Shown: positions 9,691-20,717, numbered from the stretch's first letter. The stretch: DNA of 64,000 bases from Aquarana catesbeiana (GCF_042186555.1 NC_133327.1:106667167-106731166), one strand, 5' to 3'. The notes: generated by a model from the sequence alone, not told the origin. Made by a program: numbers and translations.

Positions 9691-10597
9691 TGCATGATCT
9701 GCTGCAGCAAACCGATATCGAGTCTACTGGCTATCCTAGCAGAACATTATGCTTCAAAAAGGGAGCAAAAGATGCATAAAAGGAGCATGAGCACTATCTG
9801 TATTTCCTACTCATCTACCCAACAATATATGAACTATTACTAGGTGCAGGTTGGCTAGTGATTGCTTGTCTGTGTATACGGTGGGATGTCACACAAGGAC
9901 CTTCCTATCACTGTGGTCGAGGTATAGGTATTATTTTAGTGGAAATTCAAACAATACACCATGCTAGAGGTCTGTTCAGTCTACAAAGAAATCATTATAG
10001 ATTACCTGCATGTATTCAATCAGCTTTTGTGGTGCAGTCAAGCACTTCTTACACTGATGCAATTAATGAGCACCTTTCTGTTCGGTGATAATTTATAACA
10101 TTGTGAAATAACTACACCGCCAGCATGGAATACTACAAGTGACCTCTAGATGGCAATACATGGTACAGCTTAAGATATGAGCAATCTTACTTCAATCCTA
10201 TATTTGCCTAGCAAGACAAAAAAAAAAAAAAAAATCATCACAGCCCTAAAAACTTGCGAATAAACATTTTTAAACAAACATACCTTGACTATCTCACTAT
10301 AGCAGGTTCTTCCTCTGCTATGTTAGATGACAAACAAAAAATTAAGTGGAACAACAATAATTTCAGCTATAGGAAGTGTATCATATAATGAGCCTGTTAA
10401 TCGGTGTGTTTTTGGTTTTCTGTTCAATGGGCGTTGATGGCAGGCACCATGCTGTCTACATGCAGTTTATTACACTGGTGCTCAGAATATAGTGCAGGAA
10501 AATGTATTACAGAGATATGATCATGGTTTGCTTTGATCTAAAGCAACTCAATGCAAAAAAAAAATAAATAAATAAAATAAAGCCGACTATTATATAG
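9691..10597. other. No gene recognised
   Basis: A/T-rich sequence with poly(A) runs near 10220 and 10555. I see no coding homology and no bounded element. Confidence 0.4.
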
Positions 10598-10960
10598 GAT
10601 CATTAATACTGAGCCCTGCGGTGGCTGGTGAGTCCTATGTTCTGGTGAAGAGCTATAGCCACAGAAGAATTTCTGCTTCCGACACACTTACGGATTGGAT
10701 GCCTGGTTGTCTGTCTGTGGTTCCATCCCCTGGACCCCACATTTTCTATAGAACACCGTAACCTAAGGGTTGGTGGATGGAACCACAGAGCTCCGCAGGG
10801 CAACAGGCATCTGACAACATAGGGTCCGGTGGATAGAACCACAGCGCTCAGCCAGCACCAGGCATCTGACCTATAAATAACTGTGTTATATGCAGAAGAT
10901 TTTTCAACAGAACAAAAAAGCAGGGCTTGGCAGCCACCAGAGAGCTCAGTATTAATGATC
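10598..10960. mobile_element. 363-bp TIR element (MITE)
   Basis: The ends 'gatcattaatactgagc' and 'gctcagtattaatgatc' are exact inverses, and a weaker match continues inward ('ggtggctg' / 'cagccacc'). Inside, 'ggtggat-gaaccacag' and 'aggcatctgac' occur twice. There is no open frame and the target duplication is unclear. Confidence 0.8.
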
Positions 10961-10965
10961 TTTAA

Positions 10966-11658
10966 ATGCAGGATACTATTTTTTTTGTGTGTTTTTTTTT
11001 TGGTAGCAGGGTCGCCGACGACCCTATAGCAGTTTTACTGCTACAGGGTGGCAGCTGTGCGTCAGATCACGTATATATACGCAATTTGGCATTTCTGCCT
11101 GCAGGGGGCCTATGCACGTGTATCGCTTCTGCTGTGAATATTCACAGCAGAAGCCGATCTGCAGGTGCCTGGGTTCTCAATGTCCTCCGGCACCCGCCGA
11201 CTGTTGGTAAAGAACACAGAACCACGATCTGCCTATGTAAACAATGCAGATTGCCGTTCTGACGGGGGGGGGGGGGTGTAGTCTGTATCTCTGCAGAGAC
11301 TAGAATCTATTTCTTCCCCTAGTAAAAACATCACACAGTGTACATCAAAACACTGGCTTGACACACTGTTAAGCTTTTGATCGCCCTAGATGTTTAACCC
11401 TTTTCCAGCCAGTGTCATTAGTACAGTGAGAGTGCATATTTTTAGCACCAATTGCTGTATTAGTGTCACTAGTTCCCAAAAAGTGTCAAAGGTGTCAGTT
11501 ATTGGCTGAATGCGCACCGCAATATCGCAGTCCCGCTATGAGTCGCTGATATTACTATTCCAGTATATATCCTATAGTTTGTAGACACTATAAAGTTTGT
11601 GTAGACCAATCTATATACTCTTATTGGGATTTGTTTTTACCAAAAACGTGTAGCAGTA
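10966..11658 (+). repeat. Dispersed ranoid-type repeat, left part
   Basis: The sequence has the character of a long, very common ranoid repeat ('aacccttttccagccagtgtcatta', split here as aaccctttt/ccagccagtg, then 'gtttttaccaaaaacgtgtagcag'). It breaks off exactly at Tc1 element D and resumes at 13559. The family assignment is from memory. Confidence 0.4.
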
Positions 11659-11904
11659 TACAGTATCTCACAAAAGTCAGTACATCCCTCACATTTTTGT
11701 AAATATTTTATTATATCTTTTCATGTGACAACACTAAAGAAATTACACTTTGCTACAATGTAAAGTAGTGAGTGTACAGCTTGTATAACAGTGTAAATTT
11801 ACTGTCCCTTCAAAATAACTCAACACACAGCCATTAATGTCTAAACCGCTGGCAACAAAAGTGAGTACACCCCTAGGTGAAAATTTCCAAATTGGGCCAA
11901 AGTG

Positions 11905-13184
11905 TCAATATTTTATGTGGCCACCATTATTTTCCAGCACTGCTTTAACCCTCTTGGGTATGGAGTTCACCAGAGCTTCACAGGTTGCCACTGGAGTCCT
12001 CTTCCACTCCTCCATGATGACATCACAGAGTGGGTGGATGTTAGAGCTCTTGCACTTCTCCACCTTCAGGTGAGGATGCCCCACAGATGCTCAATAGGGT
12101 TTAGGTCTGGAGACATGCTTGGCCAGTCCACCACCTTTACCCTCAGTTTCTTTAGCAAGGCAGTGGTCATCTTGGAGTGTGTTTGGGGACGTTATGTTGG
12201 AATACTGCCCTGCGGCCCAGTCTCTGAAGTTAGGGTATCATGCTCTGCTTCAGTATGTCACAGTACATGTTGGCATTCATGGTTCCCTCAATGAACTGTA
12301 GCTCCCCAGTGCCAGCAGCATTCATGCAGCCCCAGACCATGACACTCCCACCACCATGCTTGACTGTAGACAAGACACGCTTGTCTTTGTACTCCTCACC
12401 TGGTTGCCGCCGCACACGCTTGACACCATCTGAACCAAATAATTTTATCTTGGTCTCATCAGACCACAGGACATGGTTCCGGTAATCCATGTCCTTAGTC
12501 TGCTTGTCTTCAGCAAACTGTTTGCGGGCTTTTTTGTGCATCATCTTTAGAAGAGGCTTCCTTCTGGGACAACAGCCATGAAGACCAATTTGATGCAGTG
12601 TGCGGCGTATGGTCGGAGCACTGACCGGCTGACCCCCCCCACCCCTTCAATCTCTTCAGCAATGCTGGCAGCACTCATACGTCTCTTTCCCAAAGACAAC
12701 CTCTGGATATGATGTTGAGCACGTGCACTCAACTACTTTGGTCGACCATGGCGAGGCCTGTTCTGAGTAGAACCCGTCCTGTTAAACCTGCTGTATGGTC
12801 TTTGGCACCGTCCTGCAGTTAATTTCCAGCGTTTTGGCAATATTCTCAGATACCAGGGTGCCTTGACGAGGCTCTGTGGCTTACTCATGCTTTTGCAAAT
12901 GTGTGCAGACTAAACCCCTGCTTTTAACGCATACTGTTAGACAGGTTATTTGGTTGTCTGTGGGCTGGTCGGTAAGTTAAGCTTGGTTTTTTCCTTGGAT
13001 TTATCCTTGGCCTTGTTTATACCTGTTGTTAGCCCTCCAATGCTTCTTACTGATAGCCAGCTATAGATGGGAGCAAGTGGCGACTTTTTTTGTATCGCAA
13101 TATTCTTATAGCCTAGCCAATCTTTCCGTAGAGCAACAATTCTTTTTTCAGATCCTCAGCGAGTTCTTTGCCATGAGGTGCTAT
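11905..13184 (-). pseudogene. Tc1 transposase of element D (broken)
   Basis: Minus-strand reading starts with APHGKELAEDLKK, but the expected start codon is ATA (13182-13184). After a 250-bp insertion come RMSAASIAEEIEG, RKQFAEDKQTKD and LWSDETKIKLFG with the first catalytic aspartate (about 12460). WGCMNAAGTGELQFIEG follows, then a block reading FQHNVPKH (about 12200), where the codon for the second catalytic aspartate is lost by an in-frame 3-nt deletion. NPIEHLWG (about 12090) keeps the glutamate. The reading ends GGHIKY and a stop. Further frameshifts lie between these blocks. Start loss, insertion and loss of the aspartate each make it inactive. Confidence 0.9.
12847..13096. mobile_element. 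250-bp insertion in element D, 10-bp target repeats
   Basis: 'gcaatattct' stands at 12837-12846 and 13097-13106, and the transposase sequence continues across when one copy and the insert are removed. The insert contains 'gtgccttgacgaggctctg' and 'caaatgtgtgcagactaaac'. It has no inverted ends and no poly(A). I do not recognise the family; a SINE or a truncated LINE is possible. Confidence 0.75.
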
Positions 13185-13558
13185 GTTGAACTTCCAGTGA
13201 CCAGTATGAGAGATTGAGAAAGATGACACCAAATTTAACACACCTGCTACCCATTCACACCCGAGACCTTGTAACACTAACGAGTCACATGACACTGGGG
13301 AGGGAAAATGGCTAATTGAGCCCAATTCGGACATTTTCACTTAGGGGTGTACTCACGTTTGTTGCCAGTGGTTTAGACATTAATGGCTGTGTGTTGAGTT
13401 ATTTTGAGGGGACCGCAAATTCACACTGTTATACAAGCTGTACGCCCACTACTTTACATTGTAGCAAAGTGTAATTTCTTCAGTGTTGTCACATTAAAAG
13501 ATATAAGAAAATATTTACAATAATGTGAGGGGTGTACTCACTTTTGTGAGATACTGTA

Positions 13559-14150
13559 CATACTGGCCAAAATGTATGAAGAAATTTGATCTTTTTAATG
13601 GATGGGTTTTATAGCAGAAAAAAAAAAATAAATAAATATCGGAGGTGATCAAATACTACAAAAAGAAAGCTCTATTTGTGGGAAAAAAAAGGGATATTAA
13701 TTTTATTTAGGTTCAGCTTTGCATGACCGTGCAATTGTCAGTTAAACGCAGTGGCACGTCACAAACCCCAACCCTACCCCCCTTCTCCCGCCTTCTGAGG
13801 CTTGCTTGGCCTCTTCCGTTCCACAGGGAGACCTGAGAAACCAGCCGGCGCAGCCACCGTCTGGTCGGATAGCCGAACTAAGCTGGGATCGGCGCTCCCC
13901 TATGGTAACCTCAAAGTGATGACCTGACATCACTTCCAGTTTACCCGGATGTCAACAGTGCCATTTTTAAAAAAGTGGAAGCATTCAGAAACACTGATCT
14001 TGGTGTTTTGAATGCTTTTAAGGGCAGATGAAGGATTTGATGAGACCCCAAGCCTCCCCATAAAGAGTACCTGTCACATGCCTATTGCTGTCACAAGAAT
14101 GTTCAAAAACAATAAAAGTGATCAACATTTTTTTTTAAAGGTACAATGTA
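13559..14150 (+). repeat. Dispersed ranoid-type repeat, right part
   Basis: This continues the 10966-11658 repeat after element D ('catactggccaaaatgtatg', 'ggaggtgatcaaatacta', 'aaagaaagctctatttgtggg', 'cgtgcaattgtcagttaaa'). The order matches a very abundant ranoid repeat I recall. No open frame of note. Confidence 0.45.
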
Positions 14151-14184
14151 AAAAAAAAAAATTATATATATTAATTAATAAGAG

Positions 14185-14185
<1 letters not shown>

Positions 14186-14218
<33 letters not shown>
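14186..14218. repeat. (TA)n microsatellite
   Basis: About 16 uninterrupted TA units. Confidence 0.95.
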
Positions 14219-14224
<6 letters not shown>

Positions 14225-15350
14225 GTGCCCCTATGCCCTCAAACTCAAAGGTGCATGCATGTGTTGGTTTTGCATGCACGCAGTGACCGTCCCACACATG
14301 TAAGGTATCACTGCAAACCCCAATTTATTCTCTAGGGCCTCTGCTTTAAAAAAATATATAATGTTTGGGGGTTCTAAGTAATTTTCTAGCAAAAAAAAAA
14401 AAAAAAAAAGACTGATTGTTTCATGTAAACAAAAAGTGCCAGAAAAGACCTGGTCTGGAAGTGGGTAGTGTTAGATGGACTAGTAGATTTAAATACACTA
14501 AACAAATTGAAGCCAAACTCCAACTGAAACTTTATAAACAGTTATAGCAACAGTTTTTCCTTTTGGGATAAAGGTTTTTATGTAAATAAAAGAAAAGCTG
14601 CAGAGGATGCAGCAAAGTCTGATTTGTGTGCGACAAGGCTGATTTAGTAAAGTAGCTGGGAATCTTAAGACAATAAATTGTTTGAATATTCATTCATGTG
14701 AAAATAAAATTGTTGTTCGCTGTGAATACCCAAATCCTTTGCAGCTGAAATAAGTAAACAGAAATGCGTTTTTCACTAGATTGGATAACTGAAGTAAATT
14801 TTAACACAACTTACTCCCTGCAATTAATACAGTGTCCTAGATACTCATTAGAAATCGGTAGTGCGACAAATGACTGAACTTGCGGCAGATTCATGTACAC
14901 GCCAGTAAAGTGGATATAAATTTGTCATAACTGTTGCGCATCTCTCCTGTAAAGAGTTTTATAGGCAGAGAAGATATATGGAGAGGTGGGGAGAGTGAAG
15001 GAAATGTATCAAATAGCAGAGGAACTTAAAGAAAAACCTCAGGCATGGTATCTTTTTACTGACCAATCTATACCTCATCCAATCACAGAATGGTTTGCTT
15101 TTATGCAGAAAATGCAAAGCATTCTGTGAATGCTCGTACTTATCAACCGACCTCTTGTGTTTACAATACAGCAGGCCGGCCATTTCGCATGGGACCCAGA
15201 AGCAAGTGGAGATCACTGGAGAAGCGGTGTCTAGGTCAGTGATTTCCAGCTTCCAGGGTGATCAGCCAGATATAGTATATACATAGTTACATTGGTTCAA
15301 GGTGGACCAATGCAACTATGTAAAAATATACCATGCCTTGAATTCTTATA
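14225..15350. other. No gene recognised
   Basis: A/T-rich sequence with poly(A) at about 14391-14409 and 14339-14356. I see no homology to proteins or bounded transposons. Confidence 0.4.
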
Positions 15351-15353
15351 TTA

Positions 15354-15620
15354 AGCCCCGGTTCACACTGAGGCAGCGCGACTTGCAGCACGACTGCCTC
15401 AGGCGACCTGGACACGACAGGGGCGGCGACTTGCAAAACGACTTCTATATAGAAGTCTATGCAAGTCGCCTCAAGTCGCCCCCAAAGTAGTACAGGAACC
15501 TTTTTCTAAGTCGAAGCGACTTGCGTCGCTCCGATTAGAACGGTTACATCATACAGAACGGGACGCTACTTGTCAGGCGGCTAGGTCGCCTGACAAGTCG
15601 TCCTAGTGTGAACCGACCCT
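15354..15620. mobile_element. MITE, 'cggttcacac' ends
   Basis: The ends read 'agccccggttcacactg' and, inverted, 'agggtcggttcacacta'. The interior repeats 'cgacttgca', 'gtcgcctgacaagtcg' and 'gcgacttgcgtcgct', mostly short palindromes. The flanking trinucleotides TTA and TGA are similar to those of other Harbinger-like MITEs here. Confidence 0.75.
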
Positions 15621-15623
15621 GAA

Positions 15624-16126
15624 GAGAAAGAAATTGTAGCTGCATTGTCTCAAAGAAGCGTCATGATAACAATAATTACATGTTCTACACAAGCAACGAT
15701 CTATTCCTACATGGAAGGAGTCTTATTTACCTCTAATTTCCTTATCACCAATATTACAGTATTTTTTTATGAATTTGATCGCAACAATAGCACCAGACGG
15801 TGTCATAAACAACTACGTGAGTTTTTTGCATGTGTTGGTACTGACAATGAAAATACAGCAGGGTTTTCATGAATATGTGTATGTAGGCCACATACATACC
15901 AGGAATATGTTGTAAGTTCCTTACAGAAACACCTACATTCTGTGAAGTTTCTCAATTTCTTTAGTAAATACGGTAGGTCCCAACAAGTCCGAATACAGCC
16001 AAAAACACACAGGACCTAGGATTTGCATCTGAGCCTGCATCTCAGCCTAGATGCACATGCTGATCCTGAATGATGCCTGAACCAACATGGCTCCATCCTT
16101 CTGAAATGGAGAAATTTTCAGGGATC
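15624..16126. other. No gene recognised
   Basis: Nothing assignable; ordinary A/T-rich sequence up to the TA before element C. Confidence 0.4.
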
Positions 16127-16474
16127 TACAGTGGGGACGGAAAGTATTCAGACCCCCTTAAATTTTTCACTCTGTTATATTGCAGCCATTTGCTAAAATC
16201 ATTTAAGTTCATTTTTTTCCTAATGTACACACAGCACCCCATATTGACAGAAAAACACAGAATTGTTGACATTTTTGCAGATTTATTAAAAAAGAAAAAC
16301 TGAAATATCACATGGCCCTAATGTATTCAGACCCTTTGCTGTGACACTCATATATTTAACTCAGGTGCTGTCCATTTCTTCTGATCATCCTTGAGATGGT
16401 TCTACACCTTCATTTGAGTCCAGCTGTGTTTTATTATACTGAATGGACTTGATGAGGAAAGCCACACACCTGTC

Positions 16475-16482
16475 TATATAAG
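16475..16482 (+). promoter_or_regulatory. TATA box of element C transposase
   Basis: 'tatataag' lies 39 bp before the first start codon, in the same context ('cacctgtctatataag') as in element B. Confidence 0.55.
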
Positions 16483-16513
16483 ACCTTACAGCTCACAGTG
16501 CATGTCAGAGCAA

Positions 16514-17519
16514 ATGAGAATCATGAGGTCAAAAGGAACTGCCTGAAGAGCTCAGAGACAGAATTGTGGCAAGGCACAGATCTGGCCAAGGTAAAAAAAA
16601 AAATTCCTGCTGCATTTAAGGCTCCTAAGAGCACAGTGGCCTCCATAATCCTTAAATGGAAGACGTTTGGGACGACCAGACCCCTTCCTAGAGCTGGCCG
16701 TCTGGCCAAACTGAGCAATCGGGGGAGAAGAGCCTTGGTGAAAGAGGTAATGAAGAACCCAAAGATCACTGTGGCTGAGCTCCAGAGATGCAGTCAGGAG
16801 ATGGGAGAAAGTTGTAGAAAGTCAACCATCACTGCAGCCCTCCACCAGTCGGGACTTTATGGCAGAGTGGCCTGACGGAAGCCTCTCCTCAGTGCAAGAC
16901 ACATGAAAGCCCGCATGGAGTTTTCTAAAAAAAACACCTGAAGGACTCCAAGATGGTGAGAAATAAGATTCTCTGGTCTGATGAGACCAAGATAGAAATT
17001 TTGGCCTTAATTCTAAGCGGTACGTGTGGAGAAAACCAGGCACTGCTTATCACCTGTCCAATACAGTCCCAACAGTGAAGCATGGTGGTGGCAGCATTCA
17101 GCTGCAGGGACAGGACGACTGGTTGCAATCGAGGGAAAGATGAATGCGGCCAAGTACAGGGATATGCTGGACAAAAACCTTCTCCAGAGTGCTCAGGACC
17201 TCAGACTGGGCCGAAGGTTTACCTTTCAAAGCAATGACCCTAAGCACACAGCTAAAATAACGAAGGTGTGGCTTCACAACAACTCCGTGACTGTTCTTGA
17301 ATGGCCCAGCCAGAGCCCTGACTTAGATCCAACTGAGCATCCCTGAAGAGACCTAAAAATGGCTGTCCACCAACGTTTACCATCCAACCTGACAGAACTG
17401 GAGAAAATCTACAAGGAGGAATGACAATGATCCCCAAATCCAGGTGTGAAAAACTTGAGTCTTTTTGGGAAAGATGCATGGCTGTATTAGATCAAAAGGG
17501 TGCTTCTACTAAATACTGA
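16514..17519 (+). pseudogene. Tc1 transposase of element C (broken)
   Basis: The reading starts MRIMRSK, soon shifts frame, and then runs well through the N-terminal helix-turn-helix region and linker (KAPKSTVASIILKWKTFGTTR, GRLAKLSNRGRRAL). It ends at a stop where GLYGRVA should continue. The core keeps WSDETK (about 16980) with the first aspartate and EGKMNAAKYRD. The second-aspartate block reads FQSNDPKH (about 17227), one residue short, so the catalytic aspartate is missing. DPTEHP keeps the glutamate but is followed by a stop. The C-terminal GASTKY and stop are present. Length is about the family norm of 340 residues. Confidence 0.93.
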
Positions 17520-17923
17520 GCAGAGGGTCTGAATACTTAGGACCATGTGATATTTCAGTTTTTCTTTTTTAATAAATCTGCAAAAATGTCAACAATTCTG
17601 TGTTTTTCTGTCAATATGGGGTGCTGTGTGTACATTAATGAGGAAAAAAAATGAACTTAAATGATTTTAGCAAATGGCTGCAATATAACAAAGAGTGAAA
17701 AATTTAAGGGGGTCTGAATACTTTCCTTCCCCACTGTATATGAGAGATAAATACCACCACTAAGTGTTACACTTACACAATACTTGGCATGCAGTTTGAA
17801 AAATGAATCTAATACTAGGTCCCATAGGAAGAAAAGCAAAAGTACTATGAGCTGCACATCTCTGCATAGCCCTGTAAATGGATGTGTGACAGCCCCAGCC
17901 TGGGCTCCAACCTGGGGTTTGTG

Positions 17924-18621
17924 CAGGGCTGATGCAAGAATTTTTGACACTCTAGGCAAAACCTAATTTTGCGGCCCCCCCTTGGATCCACTCCTGACTC
18001 CACCCCCTTCTCCCTGCCCATGTAAACCCCACCTTTTTAATGAAGCGCCCATCAAATGCAGCCTCGCCAGCGCCCATCAAATGCAGCCTCGCCAGCGCCC
18101 ATCAAATGCAGCCTCGCCAGCGCCCATCAAATGCAGCCTCGCCAGCGCCCATCAAATGCAGCCTCGCCAGCGCCCATCAAATGCAGCCTCGCCAGCGCCC
18201 ATCAAATGCAGCCTCACCAGCGCCCATCAAATGCAGCCTCACCAGCGCCCATCAAATGCAGCCTCACCAGCGCCCATCAATGCAGCCTCACCAGCGCCCA
18301 TCAATGCAGCCTCACCAGCGCCCATCAATGCAGCCTCACCAGCGCCCATCAATGCAGCCTCACCAGTGCCCATCAAATGCAGCCTCACCAGCGCCCATCA
18401 ATGAATGTTTGCTTGCTTCCATTCATTTGGGAGTCGGGACACAGACACAGTTCTCCGCTGCCACTGCGCCTCTGACACTATGTGCGAACAGAGCGGCAGC
18501 TGCCTGCTGATGCTGAGACTTAGTTGCTTGCTGCAGAGAGAAGAGAGTAGGAACACCAGTGACCGGGCGCCCCAGGCAGCAGGGCACCCTAGGCGGCTGC
18601 CTAGTGGTAGCACCGGCCCTG
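17924..18621. mobile_element. hAT-like MITE with internal minisatellite
   Basis: The ends 'cagggctg' and 'cggccctg' are inverse, with 'ctaggcaaaa' and 'ctaggcggctgcctag' just inside. The 8-bp flanks are 'ggtttgtg' and 'ggtgtgtg', a 7/8 match typical of hAT target duplications. There is no transposase. Open frames inside are by-products of the tandem repeat. Confidence 0.75.
18046..18407. repeat. 25/24-bp minisatellite, 14 full copies
   Basis: The unit is 'cgcccatcaaatgcagcct' plus 'cgccag' or 'caccag'. Six copies have the g form, three the a form at 25 bp. Four then lack one a (24 bp), one 25-bp copy follows, and a partial ends the array. The blocks of variants show stepwise local amplification. 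Confidence 0.95.
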
Positions 18622-18670
18622 GGTGTGTGGCCTGGTTGGAGTCCAAGCTGAGGCTGTCACACATCCACTT

Positions 18671-18855
18671 AAGCCCCATACACACTATCTGACTTTCTGC
18701 AGATTTTTGTCTTCAGATTTACCAAAACCATGTAGTGTAAGGGCCTGCCCGATTGCAAACAAATTGAATCTCTTAAGGTTTGACCTGATATTATATGGTT
18801 TTGGTAAATCTGAAGATAAAAACCTGCAGAAAATCTAATAGTGCGTATTGGGTCT
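18671..18855. mobile_element. Palindromic MITE, 'catacacacta' ends
   Basis: The ends 'aagccccatacacactat' and, inverted, 'agacccaatacgcactat' frame inner arms that also pair ('cttcagatttaccaaaacca' with 'tggttttggtaaatctgaag', exact). The whole folds into one hairpin. Confidence 0.8.
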
Positions 18856-18859
18856 ATCA

Positions 18860-19606
18860 GGGCTATTCAGAGATGTGCGGCCCATAGGACTATTGCTTTA
18901 TTTCCCATTTGACATTTGGAGCACGGATGAACTCCTGTCCTTGCCTGCATGCCAAGCGGTCTGATATTCAAGAGGACCTGAGGGAGCCTTGGGCGGCACC
19001 TATTATCTTGGTTTTGGGATACTAGGTCCACTATAGAAGAAGGTCAAATAACCCAAACATTTTTCAGTTTATAGTGAGTGGCAAGATTGCCGCATCTACA
19101 CCAGGTAGCGGACTCTGCTACTACTGCAGCAGGAAAAGAGTCGCTCATCCTACTGCATTCTCTACAACGTGAACAAAGGGGAGGAAAAAAAAAAAAGGAA
19201 CTAACAGAGAGGAAGACCCCTTCTAAAGGCTATGGGAGGTGGGTAAGCGTAAACATCCCACTGTAGGAAAGAAGCTGCACAGTGGTCAGTTTAGACTGCT
19301 CCGACACATAAAAGATGTATGAATTTAAACATTCTCTTTTTTACAAGAATCATCCACACGTGCACAGAAGAGTCTTAGTGACCAATATGGCTCTGTAGTT
19401 GAGAAGCTTGACAAACTATAATTGACTTATGTTGCTTGAAGTGATTGTAGCCGTATTAGAGCACTATATAACAAAAAATTGAGTAATGTCCAGGATACTT
19501 TTTTTTATTTGCACTAACACTCAAAATTGTACCCCCTTCATTCAAGGTAATTCTTGGACCTTAGATGAAGGGCGTACACCTCAAAAGCTTGTTCAGAAAA
19601 AACTGA
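18860..19606. other. No gene recognised
   Basis: Unassigned sequence with a short poly(A) at about 19186; no coding homology. Confidence 0.4.
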
Positions 19607-19918
19607 GGGGCAGTTCACACTGGAACATGCACACATACTTTCCTGCGCAGCCACTTTTTGAAACCAATTAATGTCAATAGGCTGTTAAATGCCTAAAAAG
19701 TACAGCAGGCGCAACTTTTAAAAATGCGGCACACCAAACCGCATGGTACTGTGGTACCATCTGATTTGGTGGCTGCAACTAACATGTTTGTCAGATGCGT
19801 TTGGGGTGTCATCAACAATTAATGGCACCCACATGTGTCCAACAAGGGCAAGCACATTTCCATGCAGTGCGGGAAACACGCATTTCCCACACCGAAATTG
19901 GTGTGAATGGGCCCCCGA
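19607..19918. mobile_element. MITE, 'gttcacactg' type
   Basis: It begins 'ggggcagttcacactgg' and ends 'ggtgtgaatgggccccc', imperfect inverses. The inside resembles the 34.3-34.9 kb palindromic repeat ('ggggtgtcat-aacaa', 'gaaacac'). Confidence 0.55.
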
Positions 19919-20124
19919 ATGTTAGTGCAATAAAAAAAAAAAGTATCACAGACAGTACTAAATTGTTTTTATTGGTTTATGTTGAAATGGCACTCCTCAT
20001 TCACTCACTCCAAGTGGCCCTCCTTTGTAGGAAGAACATTAAGCATCAGCATGGTTATGGACATTTCACACTGTACTGTTTACAAGCTTGTACATAGCAG
20101 TCATATGGATTAACCCTGAAGTTA

Positions 20125-20286
20125 GCAATACACTAAGATGGTGACTATAAGTAAGGGGACTTCCTGACCAATGAATGGTCTTTTGTTAAAGAGGGCACAA
20201 TAGAGAACAGGAGGCACAGTAGCATGGTCAGTCTGGGGGCGCAAAGGGGAGAGTGAAATGCATTAGCAGATTGCAATACACTAAGA
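20125..20286. repeat. 14-bp direct repeats around 134 bp
   Basis: 'gcaatacactaaga' occurs at 20125-20138 and 20273-20286. The length suits a retroposon target duplication, but the 134 bp between have no tail or recognisable family. Confidence 0.6.
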
Positions 20287-20391
20287 ACCCTTTCACACTG
20301 GAGGCGTTTTTCAGGCGCTACAGTGCTAAAAATAACGCATGCATAGAGCCTGAAAAAAGCCTTAGCTGCAAACCCAGTGTGAAAGCCCGAG
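20285..20391. mobile_element. Short MITE, 'ctttcacactg' ends
   Basis: The ends 'gaaccctttcacactgg' and, inverted, 'tcgggctttcacactgg' frame about 107 bp with 'gcgttttt' and 'aacgc' motifs. It marks the point where DIRS homology stops. Confidence 0.75.
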
Positions 20392-20397
20392 TGCCGC

Positions 20398-20700
20398 GTT
20401 ACCCCCTGTATAAAGCTTTGGACCAAAGAATATGAAGCAAGCGGACGTTGAAACAATACCAATGAGGCCGAGACCTGGCCCTTGATAGTACTCAGGGTCA
20501 TCTTCATCTCTAACCCCATTTGCAGAAAGGCAAAAATTCTACCCATGATATACTTTCTGGGATGCCAACCCCTGAATTCACACCAGGAAACATATGCCTT
20601 CCAGACTCTATAATAAAATTACTCTGGAGGCTGGCTTCCTTGCATTAATCAAGGTAGATATCACTAAGCCTGAAAGCTCACGATTCTTCAGAATGTGGGT
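20398..20700 (-). pseudogene. DIRS tyrosine recombinase, N-terminal part only
   Basis: Minus-strand frames give LSGLVISTLINARKPAS, then RVWKAYVSWC, MGRIFAFLQMGLEMKMTLST and GQVSASLVLFQRPLA, ending VQSFIQGVTR. This fits the helical DNA-binding domain that precedes the catalytic part of DIRS recombinases, which insert circular DNA without a target duplication. The catalytic domain with the R-H-R-Y residues should follow to the left but is absent: a short MITE and unrelated sequence stand there. One frameshift separates the first two blocks. The assignment rests on similarity as I remember the family. Confidence 0.7.
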
Positions 20701-20717
20701 TTCAATAGCCAAACCAT

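Larger units (their letters stand above)
11661..13556 (-). mobile_element. Tc1 element D, minus strand
   Basis: The ends 'cagtatctcacaaaagt' and 'acttttgtgagatactg' are inverted repeats, flanked by TA at 11659-11660 and 13557-13558. A second inner pair ('gtctaaaccgctggcaacaa' and its inverse near 13355-13375) gives the long IR/DR-type ends seen in several Tc1 families. A 250-bp insertion sits in its transposase. Confidence 0.95.
16129..17736 (+). mobile_element. Tc1 element C, plus strand, near full length
   Basis: The ends 'cagtggggacggaaagtatt' and, inverted, 'cagtggggaaggaaagtatt' extend inward for over 150 bp of inverted similarity, with flanking TA at 16127-16128 and 17737-17738. At 1608 bp it is the least disturbed transposon in the window and carries no nested insertion. 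Confidence 0.97.
17880..18666. repeat. Inverted repeat interrupted by a hAT-like MITE
   Basis: The arms 17880-17917 and 18630-18666 pair ('ggatgtgtgacagcc' with 'ggctgtcacacatcc', then 'ccaacctgg' with 'cctggttgg'), about 33 of 38 matching. Between them lies only the MITE 17924-18621. The original element was therefore a hairpin of roughly 80-90 bp into which the MITE moved. Confidence 0.8.

Noticed and set aside
17982..18510. Three overlapping plus frames rich in QRPSNAASPAP-like repeats
   Set aside because: Products of the 25/24-bp minisatellite read in three frames.
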